Assembly: GCA_018402735.1 (NCBI GenBank)
Contig: JAGYIF010000001.1
Location: forward strand, 248,001 to 312,000
Direction: 5' to 3'
Length of the DNA stretch: 64,000 nucleotides
DNA from: Pelagibacteraceae bacterium
Lineage (GTDB): Bacteria > Pseudomonadota > Alphaproteobacteria > Pelagibacterales > Pelagibacteraceae
Below are positions 31,484-46,552 of this stretch, piece after piece. Position 1 is the stretch's first letter, and every line of letters starts with the position of its first letter. Made by a program: the position numbers and the translations under genes. The notes beneath the pieces are model-generated. The model was given only the letters and a program-made list of their open reading frames with translations. It was not told where the DNA came from and ran no database searches.

Positions 31484-33738
31484 TACAAATAGCATCTATT
31501 GGATACCCAAGAATCGGTCCTAAAAGAGAATTAAAAAAAGCACTAGAAGAATTTTGGAAAGGTGACATCACAGAGCAGGATCTTAACAATGTTGCTAAAG
31601 ATTTAAGAAAACAAAACTGGCAAACTCAAAAAGATTGTGGTGTTGACCTTATTTCCTCTAATGATTTTTCTTTTTACGATCAGGTATTAGATGCAATTTG
31701 CTTATTAGGTGCGGTTCCAAAAAGATACAAATGGGACGGCAATGAGGTAAATCTTAAAACTTATTTTGCTATGGCACGTGGCTCACAAACAGCTGAGTTA
31801 GATGTTCCAGCATTAGAAATGACTAAATGGTTTGATACAAATTACCATTATTTAGTTCCAGAATTATCTAAAGATCAGACATTTAAATTAAGTTCTCACA
31901 AACCATTTGCTGAATATGAAGAAGCTAAAAAAGCTGGATTTAATACTAAGCCTATTATTTTAGGACCTTTAACTTTTCTATTATTGGCTAAAGGAGTGGA
32001 TGGGATAAACACTATTAATTTATTGGACAAAGTTCTTCCTGTTTATAAAGAGATTATTAAAAAATTCTCTGAACTTGGAGCTGAGTGGATACAAATTGAT
32101 GAACCTATTTTAGTAAAGGACTTAGATTCAAATGTGGTCTCTAAAATTAAAAATACTCTCAATCAACTTAAAGACTCTGCAGGATCAAGTAAAATATTAC
32201 TTACTACTTATTTTGAAGATCTTAATGAAGATATAAAAAAGGAAGTGTTTGCAAGTTCAGTTGATGCTGTTCATTTAGATTTGGTTCGTGGAACTAAAAA
32301 TAAAGAATATGTAAAAAACTCGAATAAAAAATTATCACTTGGTTTGGTAGATGGAAGAAACGTATGGAAGGCTAACTTACAAGAAAAAATTGATTTTATT
32401 AAAAGTCATACTTCTGGAGATATTATTATCGCATCTTCTTGTCCTTTATTACACTCGCCTTACGATTTAGCTTTAGAACAAAAAGTTCCTGCTGAAATTA
32501 AAAGATGGTTATCATTTGCTAAACAAAAATTGCAGGAACTTAATGTAATTAAATGTTTTATCAATAAAGGTAGTCATGAAGCAGAACTAAAACAAAATAC
32601 TGCTGATGTTGAAGATAGAAAAACTTCAAAACTAATTCATGATGATGCTGTCAAAAATAGAATTAAAACGATTAATAAATCTATTGTTGATAGAAAGTCC
32701 ACATATGCAGATAGAGCTAAACTACAAAAGAATATATTTGCTTTGCCTAAATACCCAACAACAACTATCGGATCTTTCCCGCAAACTACTGATGTCAGAC
32801 AGGCAAGAGCTAAATTTAAACGCGGTGAACTCGACGAGCAAAGCTATGATAAGTTTTTGGAAGAGAAAACAATTGAGACAATCCGAAAACAAGAAGAAAT
32901 TGGAATTGATGTTATTGTTCATGGAGAATTTGAACGTAACGACATGGTAGAATACTTCGGAGAACAGCTCAAAGGATTTACATTTACTTCTAGTGGTTTC
33001 GTTCAGAGCTATGGTTCTCGTTGTGTAAAACCACCGATTATATTTGGTAATGTTTCTAGACCAAAGCCAATGACCGTACGTTGGTCTAAGTTTGCCCAAG
33101 AACAAACTAAACAAATTGTAAAAGGAATGTTAACCGGTCCAATTACTATTTTACAATGGTCTTTTGTTCGAGACGATCAACCAAGAAAATTTACTGCTCA
33201 AGAAATAGGTTTTGCTATTCGTGATGAAGTGGAAGACTTGGAAAAAAACGGTATACGAATGATACAAATTGACGAGCCTGCATTACGAGAAGGCTTACCG
33301 CTGAAGAAAAAAGACTGGAAAGAATATTTAAATTGGTCTGTTGATTGCTTCAAAATATCTGCAGCAGTCGTCAAAGATGAAACTCAAATTCATACACATA
33401 TGTGTTATGCTGAATTTGAAGATATCATAGACTCAATTGCGGCATTGGATGCTGATGTTATTTCTATTGAGACATCAAGATCTAGAATGGAGTTATTAAC
33501 TACATTTGAAAAATTTAAATATCCAAATGAAGTTGGGCCAGGTGTGTATGATATTCATTCACCACGTGTTCCTTCTCAAAATGAGATGAAAGAATTAATT
33601 CAAAAAGCATCTAAGTTAATTGATCCTAGTAGAATCTGGGTTAATCCAGATTGTGGATTGAAAACTAGAGGATGGCCAGAAACAATTGACGCTTTAACTA
33701 AAATGGTTAATGCAGCTAAGGAATTGAGGGCAAATTAA
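31480..33738 (+). CDS. metE: Cobalamin-independent methionine synthase
   Basis: A 752-residue, full-length MetE with two barrel domains. The start MIQIASIGYPRIGPKRELKKA matches the family start. Zinc and substrate motifs of the C-terminal half are present: TTIGSFPQT near 428, IQIDEPALREGLP near 598, HTHMCYAEF with the His and Cys ligands near 639, and WVNPDCGLKTRGW near 722 with the second Cys. It transfers a methyl group from methyl-THF-polyglutamate to homocysteine. A clear AAGGAG site precedes the ATG. Its presence means methionine can be made without vitamin B12. Confidence 0.97.
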   Translation: MIQIASIGYPRIGPKRELKKALEEFWKGDITEQDLNNVAKDLRKQNWQTQKDCGVDLISSNDFSFYDQVLDAICLLGAVPKRYKWDGNEVNLKTYFAMARGSQTAELDVPALEMTKWFDTNYHYLVPELSKDQTFKLSSHKPFAEYEEAKKAGFNTKPIILGPLTFLLLAKGVDGINTINLLDKVLPVYKEIIKKFSELGAEWIQIDEPILVKDLDSNVVSKIKNTLNQLKDSAGSSKILLTTYFEDLNEDIKKEVFASSVDAVHLDLVRGTKNKEYVKNSNKKLSLGLVDGRNVWKANLQEKIDFIKSHTSGDIIIASSCPLLHSPYDLALEQKVPAEIKRWLSFAKQKLQELNVIKCFINKGSHEAELKQNTADVEDRKTSKLIHDDAVKNRIKTINKSIVDRKSTYADRAKLQKNIFALPKYPTTTIGSFPQTTDVRQARAKFKRGELDEQSYDKFLEEKTIETIRKQEEIGIDVIVHGEFERNDMVEYFGEQLKGFTFTSSGFVQSYGSRCVKPPIIFGNVSRPKPMTVRWSKFAQEQTKQIVKGMLTGPITILQWSFVRDDQPRKFTAQEIGFAIRDEVEDLEKNGIRMIQIDEPALREGLPLKKKDWKEYLNWSVDCFKISAAVVKDETQIHTHMCYAEFEDIIDSIAALDADVISIETSRSRMELLTTFEKFKYPNEVGPGVYDIHSPRVPSQNEMKELIQKASKLIDPSRIWVNPDCGLKTRGWPETIDALTKMVNAAKELRAN

Positions 33739-34911
33739 TTGAACAAAAAATTTAAGTTAGATACCAATCTAGTTAGAGGTGGCCTAACTAGATCTAACTT
33801 TAACGAAACCTCAGAGGCAATTTTCATAAATTCTGGATTTGTCTACGATTCTGCTGAACAGGCAGAAGCAATTTTCAAAGGCAAAAAATCTGGATTTCAA
33901 TACACAAGGTACGCTAACCCAACTATTGAAATGTTTGAACAAAGATTGGCTTTGCTAGATGGATCGGAAGCTTGTTTTGCTACTGCTAGCGGAATGGCAG
34001 CAGTATTTGGATCTATGATGTGTCAACTGCAAGCTGGAGATCACGTGGTCTCTGCTTCGGCACTTTTTGGATCTTGTAGATACATACTGAATGATATTCT
34101 ACCTAAGTTTGGTATTGAAGTAACTTTTGTTGATGGAAAAAATATTAATGAATGGAAAAAAAACATAAAAAATAATACTAAAATATTTTTCTTCGAGTCC
34201 CCTTCTAATCCATGTTTAGAAATTATTGATATTAAGCAAGTTTGTTCCATCGCTAAAAAAAATAAAATTACAACAATTGTAGACAATATTTTTGCCTCTC
34301 CAGTACTCCAACAACCTGTTAAGTTTGGAGCAGATATTGTGATTTATTCGGGAACTAAGCATATAGATGGACAAGGAAGAGCTATGGGTGGTGCTATCTG
34401 CAGTACAAAAAAATTTAAGGAAGATATTTTAAAACCATTTTTAAGACATACTGGTCCTTGTATTAGCCCATTTAATGCCTGGATTTTGCTAAAAAGTTTG
34501 GAAACAATTAAAATTAGAGTTCTTGCCCAATCTAATAACGCATTACAAATTTCAAAATTTTTAGAAAAACACAAAAAAATTGAAGAAGTTTATTATCCTG
34601 GATTAAAATCTTTTTCACAATATTTACTAGCAAAAAAACAACAAAGCGCAGGCGGAACTATGATCGCCTTTAAAATTAAAGGTGGAAAAAAGGAAGCATT
34701 TAAATTTATAAATAAATTAAAAATATTTGATATTTCAAATAACTTAGGAGATGCCAAATCCTTAATTACACACCCCACAACTACAACTCACAAAATACTA
34801 GGTGAAGAAGCAAGATTATCCTTAGGTATTACTCCCAATTTAATTAGACTATCTATTGGGCTTGAAGATGTAAACGACCTTAAAGAAGACCTTTTATACG
34901 CACTGAAGTAG
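33739..34911 (+). CDS. metZ: O-succinylhomoserine sulfhydrylase
   Basis: 390 residues from a TTG start touching the metE stop. It is a PLP enzyme of the Cys/Met-metabolism family: YTRYANPTIEMFEQRLALLDG near residue 55, SGMAAVFGSM near 83, IVDNIFASPVLQQP near 180, and the PLP Lys in YSGTKHIDGQGRAMGG near 205-220. The QGR after the Lys is typical of MetZ. It makes homocysteine from O-succinylhomoserine and sulfide, feeding MetE. MetY or a lyase is possible but less likely. Confidence 0.9.
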   Translation: MNKKFKLDTNLVRGGLTRSNFNETSEAIFINSGFVYDSAEQAEAIFKGKKSGFQYTRYANPTIEMFEQRLALLDGSEACFATASGMAAVFGSMMCQLQAGDHVVSASALFGSCRYILNDILPKFGIEVTFVDGKNINEWKKNIKNNTKIFFFESPSNPCLEIIDIKQVCSIAKKNKITTIVDNIFASPVLQQPVKFGADIVIYSGTKHIDGQGRAMGGAICSTKKFKEDILKPFLRHTGPCISPFNAWILLKSLETIKIRVLAQSNNALQISKFLEKHKKIEEVYYPGLKSFSQYLLAKKQQSAGGTMIAFKIKGGKKEAFKFINKLKIFDISNNLGDAKSLITHPTTTTHKILGEEARLSLGITPNLIRLSIGLEDVNDLKEDLLYALK

Positions 34912-34991
34912 TCTCGAATTAGTCACAATTTCAATCTTACTCTGCCTTATTTAGATATTAATTAATATTTATTAATAAGGAGAATAAAAAC

Positions 34992-35132
34992 ATGAAACTA
35001 ATTAGACCCGTCAAAATTAATCCAATTGAGATAAAAAAAGAATCTACATTTTTTTCAAAAACTGTTTCGGCAATTGTACTAGCCAATGCGCTGGTTCTTG
35101 CCATGATCTACGTGGCTATTTACAACGGTTAA
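34992..35132 (+). CDS. Small single-span membrane protein, 46 residues
   Basis: A short ORF with a strong AAGGAG ribosome-binding site at the right distance before its ATG. The product starts MKLIRPVKINPIEIKKE (basic, cytoplasmic), then has one hydrophobic helix (SAIVLANALVLAMIYVAIY, about residues 26-44) and ends NG. It lies 80 bases after metZ and overlaps the convergent SDR stop by four bases. I do not recognise the family. The ribosome-binding site, clean frame and membrane helix support a real gene; function is unknown. Confidence 0.68.
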   Translation: MKLIRPVKINPIEIKKESTFFSKTVSAIVLANALVLAMIYVAIYNG

Positions 35133-35878
35133 GCTTTTGTAATTATTTTAACTATCCAAAAATAAACAAATCTAGGTAAAACTCTTAAAGTTTTAAATAA
35201 TATCTTCATGGGTAAGGGGAAAGTAATTTCGTATTGTTCTTTTTTTAATCCATTATAAATAATCGAAGCAGCTTTTTCAGAAGACATTAAAAATGGCATA
35301 TCAAAAGAATTTTTTTCTGTAAGTCTTGATTGAACAAAACCAGGATTAATTATGCTAACTTTGATATTATATTTATCGCAATCAATTTTAATAGATTCTG
35401 CATAATTCATCATGGCAGCTTTGCTGGGACCGTACGAGGAAGAGTTTGGCAAACCACCAAAACCAGCTAGAGATGCAACAATGCCAAGATGGCCATGATT
35501 TTGTTTTTTTAGGTGAGGAAGCAATATTGAAAAAACATTAATCATTCCCATAAAATTAACATCCATTGTTTTCTTAAAAAGGTCTATATTAATATCAAAT
35601 GTATTGTGAGGCTCGTAATACCCTGAACAATAAATAGCTTTATCAATGACAGGGTAATCTTTAATAATGTTGTTTATTCTTTCTGTGCAATGAGATGAAT
35701 TTGTTACATCAATATTATCCGTGATAATCTTAGCTTTTAAATTAGAAAATTCTGTTTTTATTTCCTCAAGTTTCTTCTCCGTTCTACCTATTAAAATCAA
35801 ATGATTGCAAGAATGGGCATATTTTTTTGCTAGTTCGTATCCAATCCCAAAAGTCGCACCTACTATTAAAACATTCAT
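35129..35878 (-). CDS. Short-chain dehydrogenase/reductase
   Basis: A 249-residue SDR. NAD(P)-binding GATFGIGYELA near residue 7, IDKAIYCSGYYEPH (equivalent of the NAG motif) near 80, catalytic Ser in VASLAGFGG and Tyr/Lys in SSYGPSKAAMMNY near 152-156, and INPGFVQSRL near 182. The hydrophobic C-terminal segment (LPRFVYFWIVKII) suggests membrane association. Substrate unknown. It is divergent from fumC across 47 bases. Confidence 0.88.
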   Translation of the reverse strand: MNVLIVGATFGIGYELAKKYAHSCNHLILIGRTEKKLEEIKTEFSNLKAKIITDNIDVTNSSHCTERINNIIKDYPVIDKAIYCSGYYEPHNTFDINIDLFKKTMDVNFMGMINVFSILLPHLKKQNHGHLGIVASLAGFGGLPNSSSYGPSKAAMMNYAESIKIDCDKYNIKVSIINPGFVQSRLTEKNSFDMPFLMSSEKAASIIYNGLKKEQYEITFPLPMKILFKTLRVLPRFVYFWIVKIITKA

Positions 35879-35925
35879 AATATTTATTAAAAATATGTTA
35901 TATATAGTGCTACAAGATTAGGCTT

Positions 35926-37314
35926 ATGGCATCAAGAATTGAATCAGACAGCTTTGGAAAAATAAAAGTACCAGCCGATAAATACTGGGGTGCTGGCACT
36001 CAAAGATCACTTCAATTTTTTAAAATCGGAAAAAGCAATGTTCCTATAGAATTAATTCATGCGATTGCTATCGTAAAAAAAGCTGCAGCAATTGTGAATG
36101 CTAAATATAAAGATATTACTCCCAGAATCGCAAAAGCTATAATCAAAGCCTCGGATGAAGTAATTGCAGGCAAACATAACGATCATTTTCCACTAAAAGT
36201 TTGGCAAACGGGCTCCGGTACGCAAACTAACATGAATGTTAATGAAGTTATTGCGAATAGAGCCATACAAATGTTGGGAGGCAAGATGGGAAGTAAAAAC
36301 CCAGTTCACCCAAATGACCACGTCAACAAAGCTCAATCTACCAATGATACATTTCCAACAGCAATGCACATTGCAATTGCAATAGAGACGCAAAAAAAAT
36401 TAATTCCAGCTATAACCTCACTAGAGAGAGCTTTAGCAAAAAAAACTGATGAATTTAAAAATATAGTAAAAATAGGAAGAACGCATTTACAAGATGCAAC
36501 GCCACTAACGTTGGGTCAAGAATTTTCAGGTTATCATACGCAAATTTCTAAATCTCTTACAAGAATTAAAAAAGCTCTTATGGAAATATATCCATTAGCT
36601 CAGGGTGGAACTGCTGTGGGAACAGGAATTAATTCAAGAAAAGGTTGGGACAAAAAAATTGCTGCTGAAATTAAAAAAATTACTAAACTTCCATTCCATA
36701 CTGCTAAAAATAAATTTGAAGCTTTAGCTGCTCACGATTCTATTGTGAATTTTTCTGGAACTTTAAATACAACAGCAGTTGCTTTGATGAAAATTGCTAA
36801 TGATATTAGATTTTTAGGATCTGGACCAAGAGCCGGTTATGGAGAGTTAATACTTCCTGAAAATGAACCAGGATCTTCGATAATGCCTGGCAAAGTAAAT
36901 CCGACACAATGCGAAGCCGTTACAATGGTTTGTGTTAAAGTAATGGGCAACCATAACGGCATTACTATGGCTGGTTCGCATGGTCATTTTGAATTAAATG
37001 TGTTCAAACCATTAATTGCTTACAATATTTTGCAGTCAATTGATTTAATGGCTGACTCTGTAAATTGCTTTGTTAATTTCTGCGTTAAAGGCATCAAGCC
37101 AAATAAAAAAAGAATTGAACAACTTTTGAATGAATCTTTGATGTTAGTCACTGCCCTAGCGCCAAGAATTGGATATGATAATGCCAGCAAAATTGCAAAG
37201 ACGGCACATAAAAATGGAACAAATTTAAAAGAAGAAACTTTAAAAACTGGGTTAGTAAATGAAAAAGAATACATGCAGATCATGAACCCCAGAAAAATGA
37301 CTCACCCTAAATAA
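35926..37314 (+). CDS. fumC: Class II fumarate hydratase
   Basis: A 462-residue FumC. Marks: [15 protein letters not shown] near residue 21, [21 protein letters not shown] near 93, [15 protein letters not shown] near 127, [20 protein letters not shown] near 184 and the lyase signature [16 protein letters not shown] near 315. It hydrates fumarate to malate in the TCA cycle without an iron-sulfur cluster. It is a single-gene transcription unit; its TAA touches the TTA of the convergent AsmA-like gene. Confidence 0.97.
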   Translation: MASRIESDSFGKIKVPADKYWGAGTQRSLQFFKIGKSNVPIELIHAIAIVKKAAAIVNAKYKDITPRIAKAIIKASDEVIAGKHNDHFPLKVWQTGSGTQTNMNVNEVIANRAIQMLGGKMGSKNPVHPNDHVNKAQSTNDTFPTAMHIAIAIETQKKLIPAITSLERALAKKTDEFKNIVKIGRTHLQDATPLTLGQEFSGYHTQISKSLTRIKKALMEIYPLAQGGTAVGTGINSRKGWDKKIAAEIKKITKLPFHTAKNKFEALAAHDSIVNFSGTLNTTAVALMKIANDIRFLGSGPRAGYGELILPENEPGSSIMPGKVNPTQCEAVTMVCVKVMGNHNGITMAGSHGHFELNVFKPLIAYNILQSIDLMADSVNCFVNFCVKGIKPNKKRIEQLLNESLMLVTALAPRIGYDNASKIAKTAHKNGTNLKEETLKTGLVNEKEYMQIMNPRKMTHPK

Positions 37315-38688
37315 TTAGTAAATACTTAAAAAATTTTTTAAACTAAAGGTTTGTTTTAAATTTCCAGCCAACATCGCATTTAAGTTTAGATTAAGAGTAT
37401 TGATTTCTGTTGAATCGTATTTTTTATTAGAAAAAAATTCATCTACATAAATTTTTGACTTTTTTATATCTAAAGTTCCTTGAGAAACCATTGAATATTG
37501 ATTAGTTTCAGCTTTGGATTTGCAAGCTTGGATGCACAATTTTTTCAACTGATTTGTTCTAAATTTTGTTTTAAAAAACATAAGTTTGTCATTATTTTCC
37601 TGAAATATGTGACCAGATAATTGTAAATTATTATCTTTAGAAATAAATTGCATATTGTTTAAAACAATATCGCCAGACTCAAGATTAACGTCGAGATTTA
37701 AGTCATCAAAGTAATTCTGATCCATTATAATGTGCTTAAACTGCAAATTGAAACTACCATTAAATTGAGAAGCCAATTCAAATAAATCAAAATTTATAAA
37801 AGAAGCCAATTCTGTACTCGAAATATTTGTAAAATTTGTTCTACCAAAACTCATATCTGTTTTAACAAAAATACGTGGCTGTAATTCAATTTCTATACGG
37901 CCAACACCACTGTAAGTTGATGACGTTAGTTTTATATTTTCTAAAACTATTTTTTCTTTATTTGCCGAAATACCAGATCTTAAATAAATATTTTTTAGAC
38001 CAGGAAACAATAAATTACTTGCAGATTTTATTTGCACGAGGGAAGGAAAGTTTTTATCTTTATTAAATAAATACTCTACATTAAAATTTTTTTTTGGTAT
38101 TGAAAAATTAAATTTGCTACTATCTAAATTTAAGTTGTAATTTAAATTACCAATTATTCCCGAAATATTTGCATCTGATACTTGTTCGTCTTTATACAAA
38201 ATAGTTCCCTCGTTATTATCAATTTGAATTTCTGACTGCTTGTTAAATATTTTGATACTTACATTTTCAATATTTAATTTTTTTAAACCACTCGTATTTT
38301 TTGTAGTCAATAATTTTGCAACTTCCTCAGGTACAGATAAAGATCCGTCAGTAATTCTTATATTCATAAAATTTACTTTTTTTTGAAAAATATCAAATGG
38401 AATTACTGAGATTTGAATTTGATTTATATTACCATCCACACCTTCCTCATTATTTTTACGGAAAACAATATTTTCTATATTTATTTTAGGACCTGTCTTT
38501 AGAGAGTAAACAATATTCCCCTCTATCGAAGAACTTGTGGAAAATGCAGAATTCAGTTCCAGCTCAATAGAGCTTTTAAGTGTATTCAAATTTACAAAAA
38601 GAGGACTAATAAAAATTAAAACTAATAATGTGACTAAAATTGAAAAAGTTATTAAAAAAAATTTAATTTTTGAAAAATCTTTTTTCAT
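37315..38688 (-). CDS. AsmA-like inner-membrane-anchored protein
   Basis: A 457-residue protein with one N-terminal membrane anchor (FFLITFSILVTLLVLIFISP) and a long beta-rich periplasmic part. The start, including SPLFVNLNTLKSSIELELNSAF and IEGNIVYSLKTGPKINIENI, fits the AsmA N-terminal domain; later repeats such as NLDVNLESGDIVLNNMQF resemble AsmA C-terminal strands. AsmA-like proteins are linked to lipid movement between membranes. Shorter than many AsmA proteins (about 600 or more). The assignment is moderate. Confidence 0.72.
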   Translation of the reverse strand: MKKDFSKIKFFLITFSILVTLLVLIFISPLFVNLNTLKSSIELELNSAFSTSSSIEGNIVYSLKTGPKINIENIVFRKNNEEGVDGNINQIQISVIPFDIFQKKVNFMNIRITDGSLSVPEEVAKLLTTKNTSGLKKLNIENVSIKIFNKQSEIQIDNNEGTILYKDEQVSDANISGIIGNLNYNLNLDSSKFNFSIPKKNFNVEYLFNKDKNFPSLVQIKSASNLLFPGLKNIYLRSGISANKEKIVLENIKLTSSTYSGVGRIEIELQPRIFVKTDMSFGRTNFTNISSTELASFINFDLFELASQFNGSFNLQFKHIIMDQNYFDDLNLDVNLESGDIVLNNMQFISKDNNLQLSGHIFQENNDKLMFFKTKFRTNQLKKLCIQACKSKAETNQYSMVSQGTLDIKKSKIYVDEFFSNKKYDSTEINTLNLNLNAMLAGNLKQTFSLKNFLSIY

Positions 38689-38734
38689 TTCTTTTTGTTG
38701 TTGTATTTAATATTTAATAATTTATTTATTAATT

Positions 38735-40958
38735 ATGAATCTAACAGCCCCTAACTATCTAAATAACCTTAATAATCAACAAAAAGAGGCTGTTGTTCAT
38801 GACCAAGGACCACTTCTAATTCTTGCTGGTGCTGGTTCTGGAAAGACCAAGGTTTTAACAACTAGAGTTGCTCATTTAATAGCAACCAAAAAATGCTTTG
38901 GTAATCAAATTTTATGCGTAACTTTTACCAACAAAGCAGCAAACGAGATGCGCGAAAGAGTTTCAAAACTTACTAATAATACTACAACTGCAGTGCCGTG
39001 GTTAGGAACTTTTCATTCTATAAGTAATAAAATTTTAAGGAAATATGCTGAAGCTGTTGGGCTAAAACCAAGTTTTACAATTTTGGACACCCTAGATCAG
39101 TTGAAATTAATTAAAAATATTCTTGCAGCAGAAAATATAGATTCTAAGCACAACCCTCCAAAATTCATAGCTTATTTAATAGATCAATGGAAAAATAAAG
39201 CATTACTCCCTCAGGATATAAAAGTTTCTAGTACTGAACCTATGAAACAAAATGCTTTAAAGATTTACAAAATTTACCAAGAACGCTTAAAGGTTATGAA
39301 TTGCGTTGATTTTGGTGATTTGATTTTGCATTGTGTAACCATATTTAAAAGCTTTGCAGAGATTCAAAAAATTTTTAAAAATAACTTTAAGTATATCCTG
39401 GTCGATGAGTTTCAAGACACTAATTATATTCAAAATTTATGGCTTAATCTTGTTACTGATGACCATAATAATATTTGCGTGGTTGGGGACGATGATCAGT
39501 CTATTTATAGCTGGAGAGGAGCCGAAGTAAAAAATATTTTAGATTTTGAAAAAAATTATCCAAAAACAAAAACTGTTAAGCTAGAACAAAACTATAGATC
39601 TACAAAAAATATATTAAATTCTGCATCATCTTTAATTTCTAAAAATGATGATCGACTTGGTAAGCAAATTTGGTCTGATTTTGATAATGGTGATAAAGTA
39701 TGGGTTAATTCCTATAGTGATGGACGAGATGAAGCATTAGGCGTTTCTGATATTATAGAAAAAGAATTAATTAATAAAATATCACTAAATAATATTGCGA
39801 TTTTAGTCCGGGCAGCTTTTCAAACTAGAGAATTTGAAGAACGTTTTATTAGAATAGGATTACCCTACCGAATTATTGGAGGTATGAAATTTTATGAAAG
39901 GTCAGAGATAAAAGATGCTCTTTGTTATTTAAGATTGATCAATCAAAAAAATGATGACCTAGCTTTTGAAAGAATTATCAATACACCTAAGAGATCTATA
40001 GGTGATATGACTTTACAAAGAATTCATGAATTATCCAGACGAAAAAATAAGAGTTTATTTGATACTTCGGTTGAAATGCTAGAGGAAGATGATTTCAAAC
40101 CTAAGACAAAAGATAGCTTAAAAAATCTTATCAAAAATATTAATCACTGGACAAAACTTTCCAAAGAATTCGATCATGTTCAGCTACTGGAAAGAGTGCT
40201 TGACGAATCTGGCTATACACTAATGTTAATGAACGAAAAAAGTCCAGAAGCGGACTCTAGGCTAGAAAACCTAAAAGAACTTAGAGCCTCAATGAAAAAT
40301 TATTCAAATTTGATAGAATTTTTGGAAAACATTTCTCTTCAAACTTCCATTGATGAGGAATGGGAGGGTGAAAAAATAAACCTAATGACAATACATGCAG
40401 CAAAAGGTCTTGAGTTTGATTGTGTATTTTTACCTGGATGGGAAGAAGGAATGTTTCCTCATCAAAAATCTATTGAAGAAAAAGGAGATACCGCGGTTCA
40501 GGAAGAAAGAAGATTAGCCTATGTTGCAATTACAAGAGCAAAAAAAAGGTTATTTATCTCTTTTGCAAATAACAGAAAATATTTTGGCAGTAGTAAAAAT
40601 GACAATAATGATTGGATGCCGTCTATGCCATCTAGATTTGTTGATGAATTAGACAAAAAATACTTAAAGATAAATGAAACTAACTCACCAAGAGATGACG
40701 ATTTTGTATTTAGCCAAGATATATCTTTCAATCAAAGCAAAAAAAGCCCTGGTTGGCAAAGATATCAGCAAGAAAAAGAAAAGGTTAAGGTAATTAATTA
40801 TACAAATAATCTTACTAGTTTCAAAATAGGTCAAAGTGTTTCGCATGATACATTTGGCTTTGGTAAAATTATTCACATAGATGGTAATAAAATGCTGATT
40901 AATTTTAAAGAATCGGGAGAAAAAAAAGTAATTGATAAGTACTTAAAAAAAATTCAAC

Positions 40959-40966
<8 letters not shown>
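38735..40966 (+). CDS. uvrD: UvrD/PcrA-type 3'-5' DNA helicase
   Basis: A 743-residue superfamily 1 helicase. Motifs in order: LNNQQKEAVVH (Q motif), Walker A LAGAGSGKTKVL near residue 31, TFTNKAANEMRER, Walker B ILVDEFQDTNY near 224, VVGDDDQSIYSWRGA near 252, LEQNYRST, MTIHAAKGLEFDCVFLPGWEEG near 550 and VAITRAKKRL near 595. It acts in excision and mismatch repair and clears replication conflicts. The C-terminal tail (IGQSVSHDTFGFGKI) is the UvrD/PcrA Tudor-like domain. It overlaps the peptidase gene by 8 bases. Confidence 0.94.
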
Positions 40967-45516
<4,550 letters not shown>

Positions 45517-45557
45517 AAATAACGATTCTTGGAAATTATTTACACTAATTTTAAAGC

Positions 45558-46484
45558 TTAAACTACCGCTTGAATTCTTGACGTTTCTCTAATCTTATTT
45601 GTTTTGTGTATATTTGCAGAGTGAATATCCACAATTGAATAGTTTTTTTTGTTTTCAAAAATTTTCTTAATTAAATTAGCAGTTAACTCATGTCCGCCTT
45701 GATTACAGGTAATCTTGCCATAAATAAAATAGCCGCTTAAATATAAATCTCCAATACAATCTAGAACTTTATGTCTTACAAACTCATCTTTATATCTTAG
45801 GCCTTCCTGATTCAAAACCTTGTTTCCAGAAATAACTATAGCATTATCTAAAGATCCTCCCTTAGCCAACCCCATTGCAAATATTTTTTCTAGATCTTCT
45901 TGATGACAGAAAGTTCTACATGTAAAAACTTCTAAAAAATTTTTTTGTGCGTCCTTTAAAATATAACGTTGTTTTTTTATAAACTGATCTTCATAATTAA
46001 GGCTATAATGTATTTCTAGATATTTTTTATTACTTGGTTCATATTTAATAAATTTATTATGATCCTTGATCTCTAACTTTTTCATTATTTCTAATTGTTT
46101 TATATTTTTTTGCTGAATTAAAAGACCAATAATTTCAATTTTTTCAATGAAATTTTTGGCACTACCGTCCATTATTGGTACTTCGGGACCATTAATTTCG
46201 ATCAATAAATTGGTTATTCGAAGGCTGTAAAGTGCAAACATTAGATGTTCAATTGTATTAACTGTTTCTCCTTTTTTATTTGAAATTTTAGTACAAAGAT
46301 TTGCTGGAATTATATTTTTCCAATTTGCTAATATTTCAGAACTATTTTTGATATCTGTTCTAATAAACGCTATGCCGCTATCTGCCGGCATTGGCGACAG
46401 TACCATTTTAGTTAGTAGGCCTGAATGAAGACCTATACCTTCAAATGAAATTTTTTTTTTTATTGTTATCTGATTTGTATGCAC
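45558..46484 (-). CDS. lpxC: UDP-3-O-acyl-N-acetylglucosamine deacetylase
   Basis: A 308-residue LpxC. Zinc ligands: NTIEHLMFAL near residue 79, then RHKVLDCIGDLYLSGY near 236 (His and Asp). GIGLHSG at the start and IMDGSAKNFIEKI are also conserved. It commits the cell to lipid A synthesis, so the organism makes lipopolysaccharide. It follows ftsA with a 68-base gap, the slot normally held by ftsZ. Confidence 0.96.
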   Translation of the reverse strand: MHTNQITIKKKISFEGIGLHSGLLTKMVLSPMPADSGIAFIRTDIKNSSEILANWKNIIPANLCTKISNKKGETVNTIEHLMFALYSLRITNLLIEINGPEVPIMDGSAKNFIEKIEIIGLLIQQKNIKQLEIMKKLEIKDHNKFIKYEPSNKKYLEIHYSLNYEDQFIKKQRYILKDAQKNFLEVFTCRTFCHQEDLEKIFAMGLAKGGSLDNAIVISGNKVLNQEGLRYKDEFVRHKVLDCIGDLYLSGYFIYGKITCNQGGHELTANLIKKIFENKKNYSIVDIHSANIHKTNKIRETSRIQAVV

Positions 46485-46552
46485 AAAAAAAATATACTTA
46501 AGTAAATTGAAATTATCGATTCAAGAAATATTACGCCAAAAATCTGGGTGAT

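Noticed and set aside
32639..33114. Overlapping open frames of about 100-130 codons inside metE on both strands
   Set aside because: They are shadows of a full-length, well-conserved metE and have no ribosome-binding sites or family features.
46485..46552. Possible ftsZ remnant between ftsA and lpxC
   Set aside because: The 68 bases show no FtsZ-like translation; a full ftsZ exists at 61890-63389.
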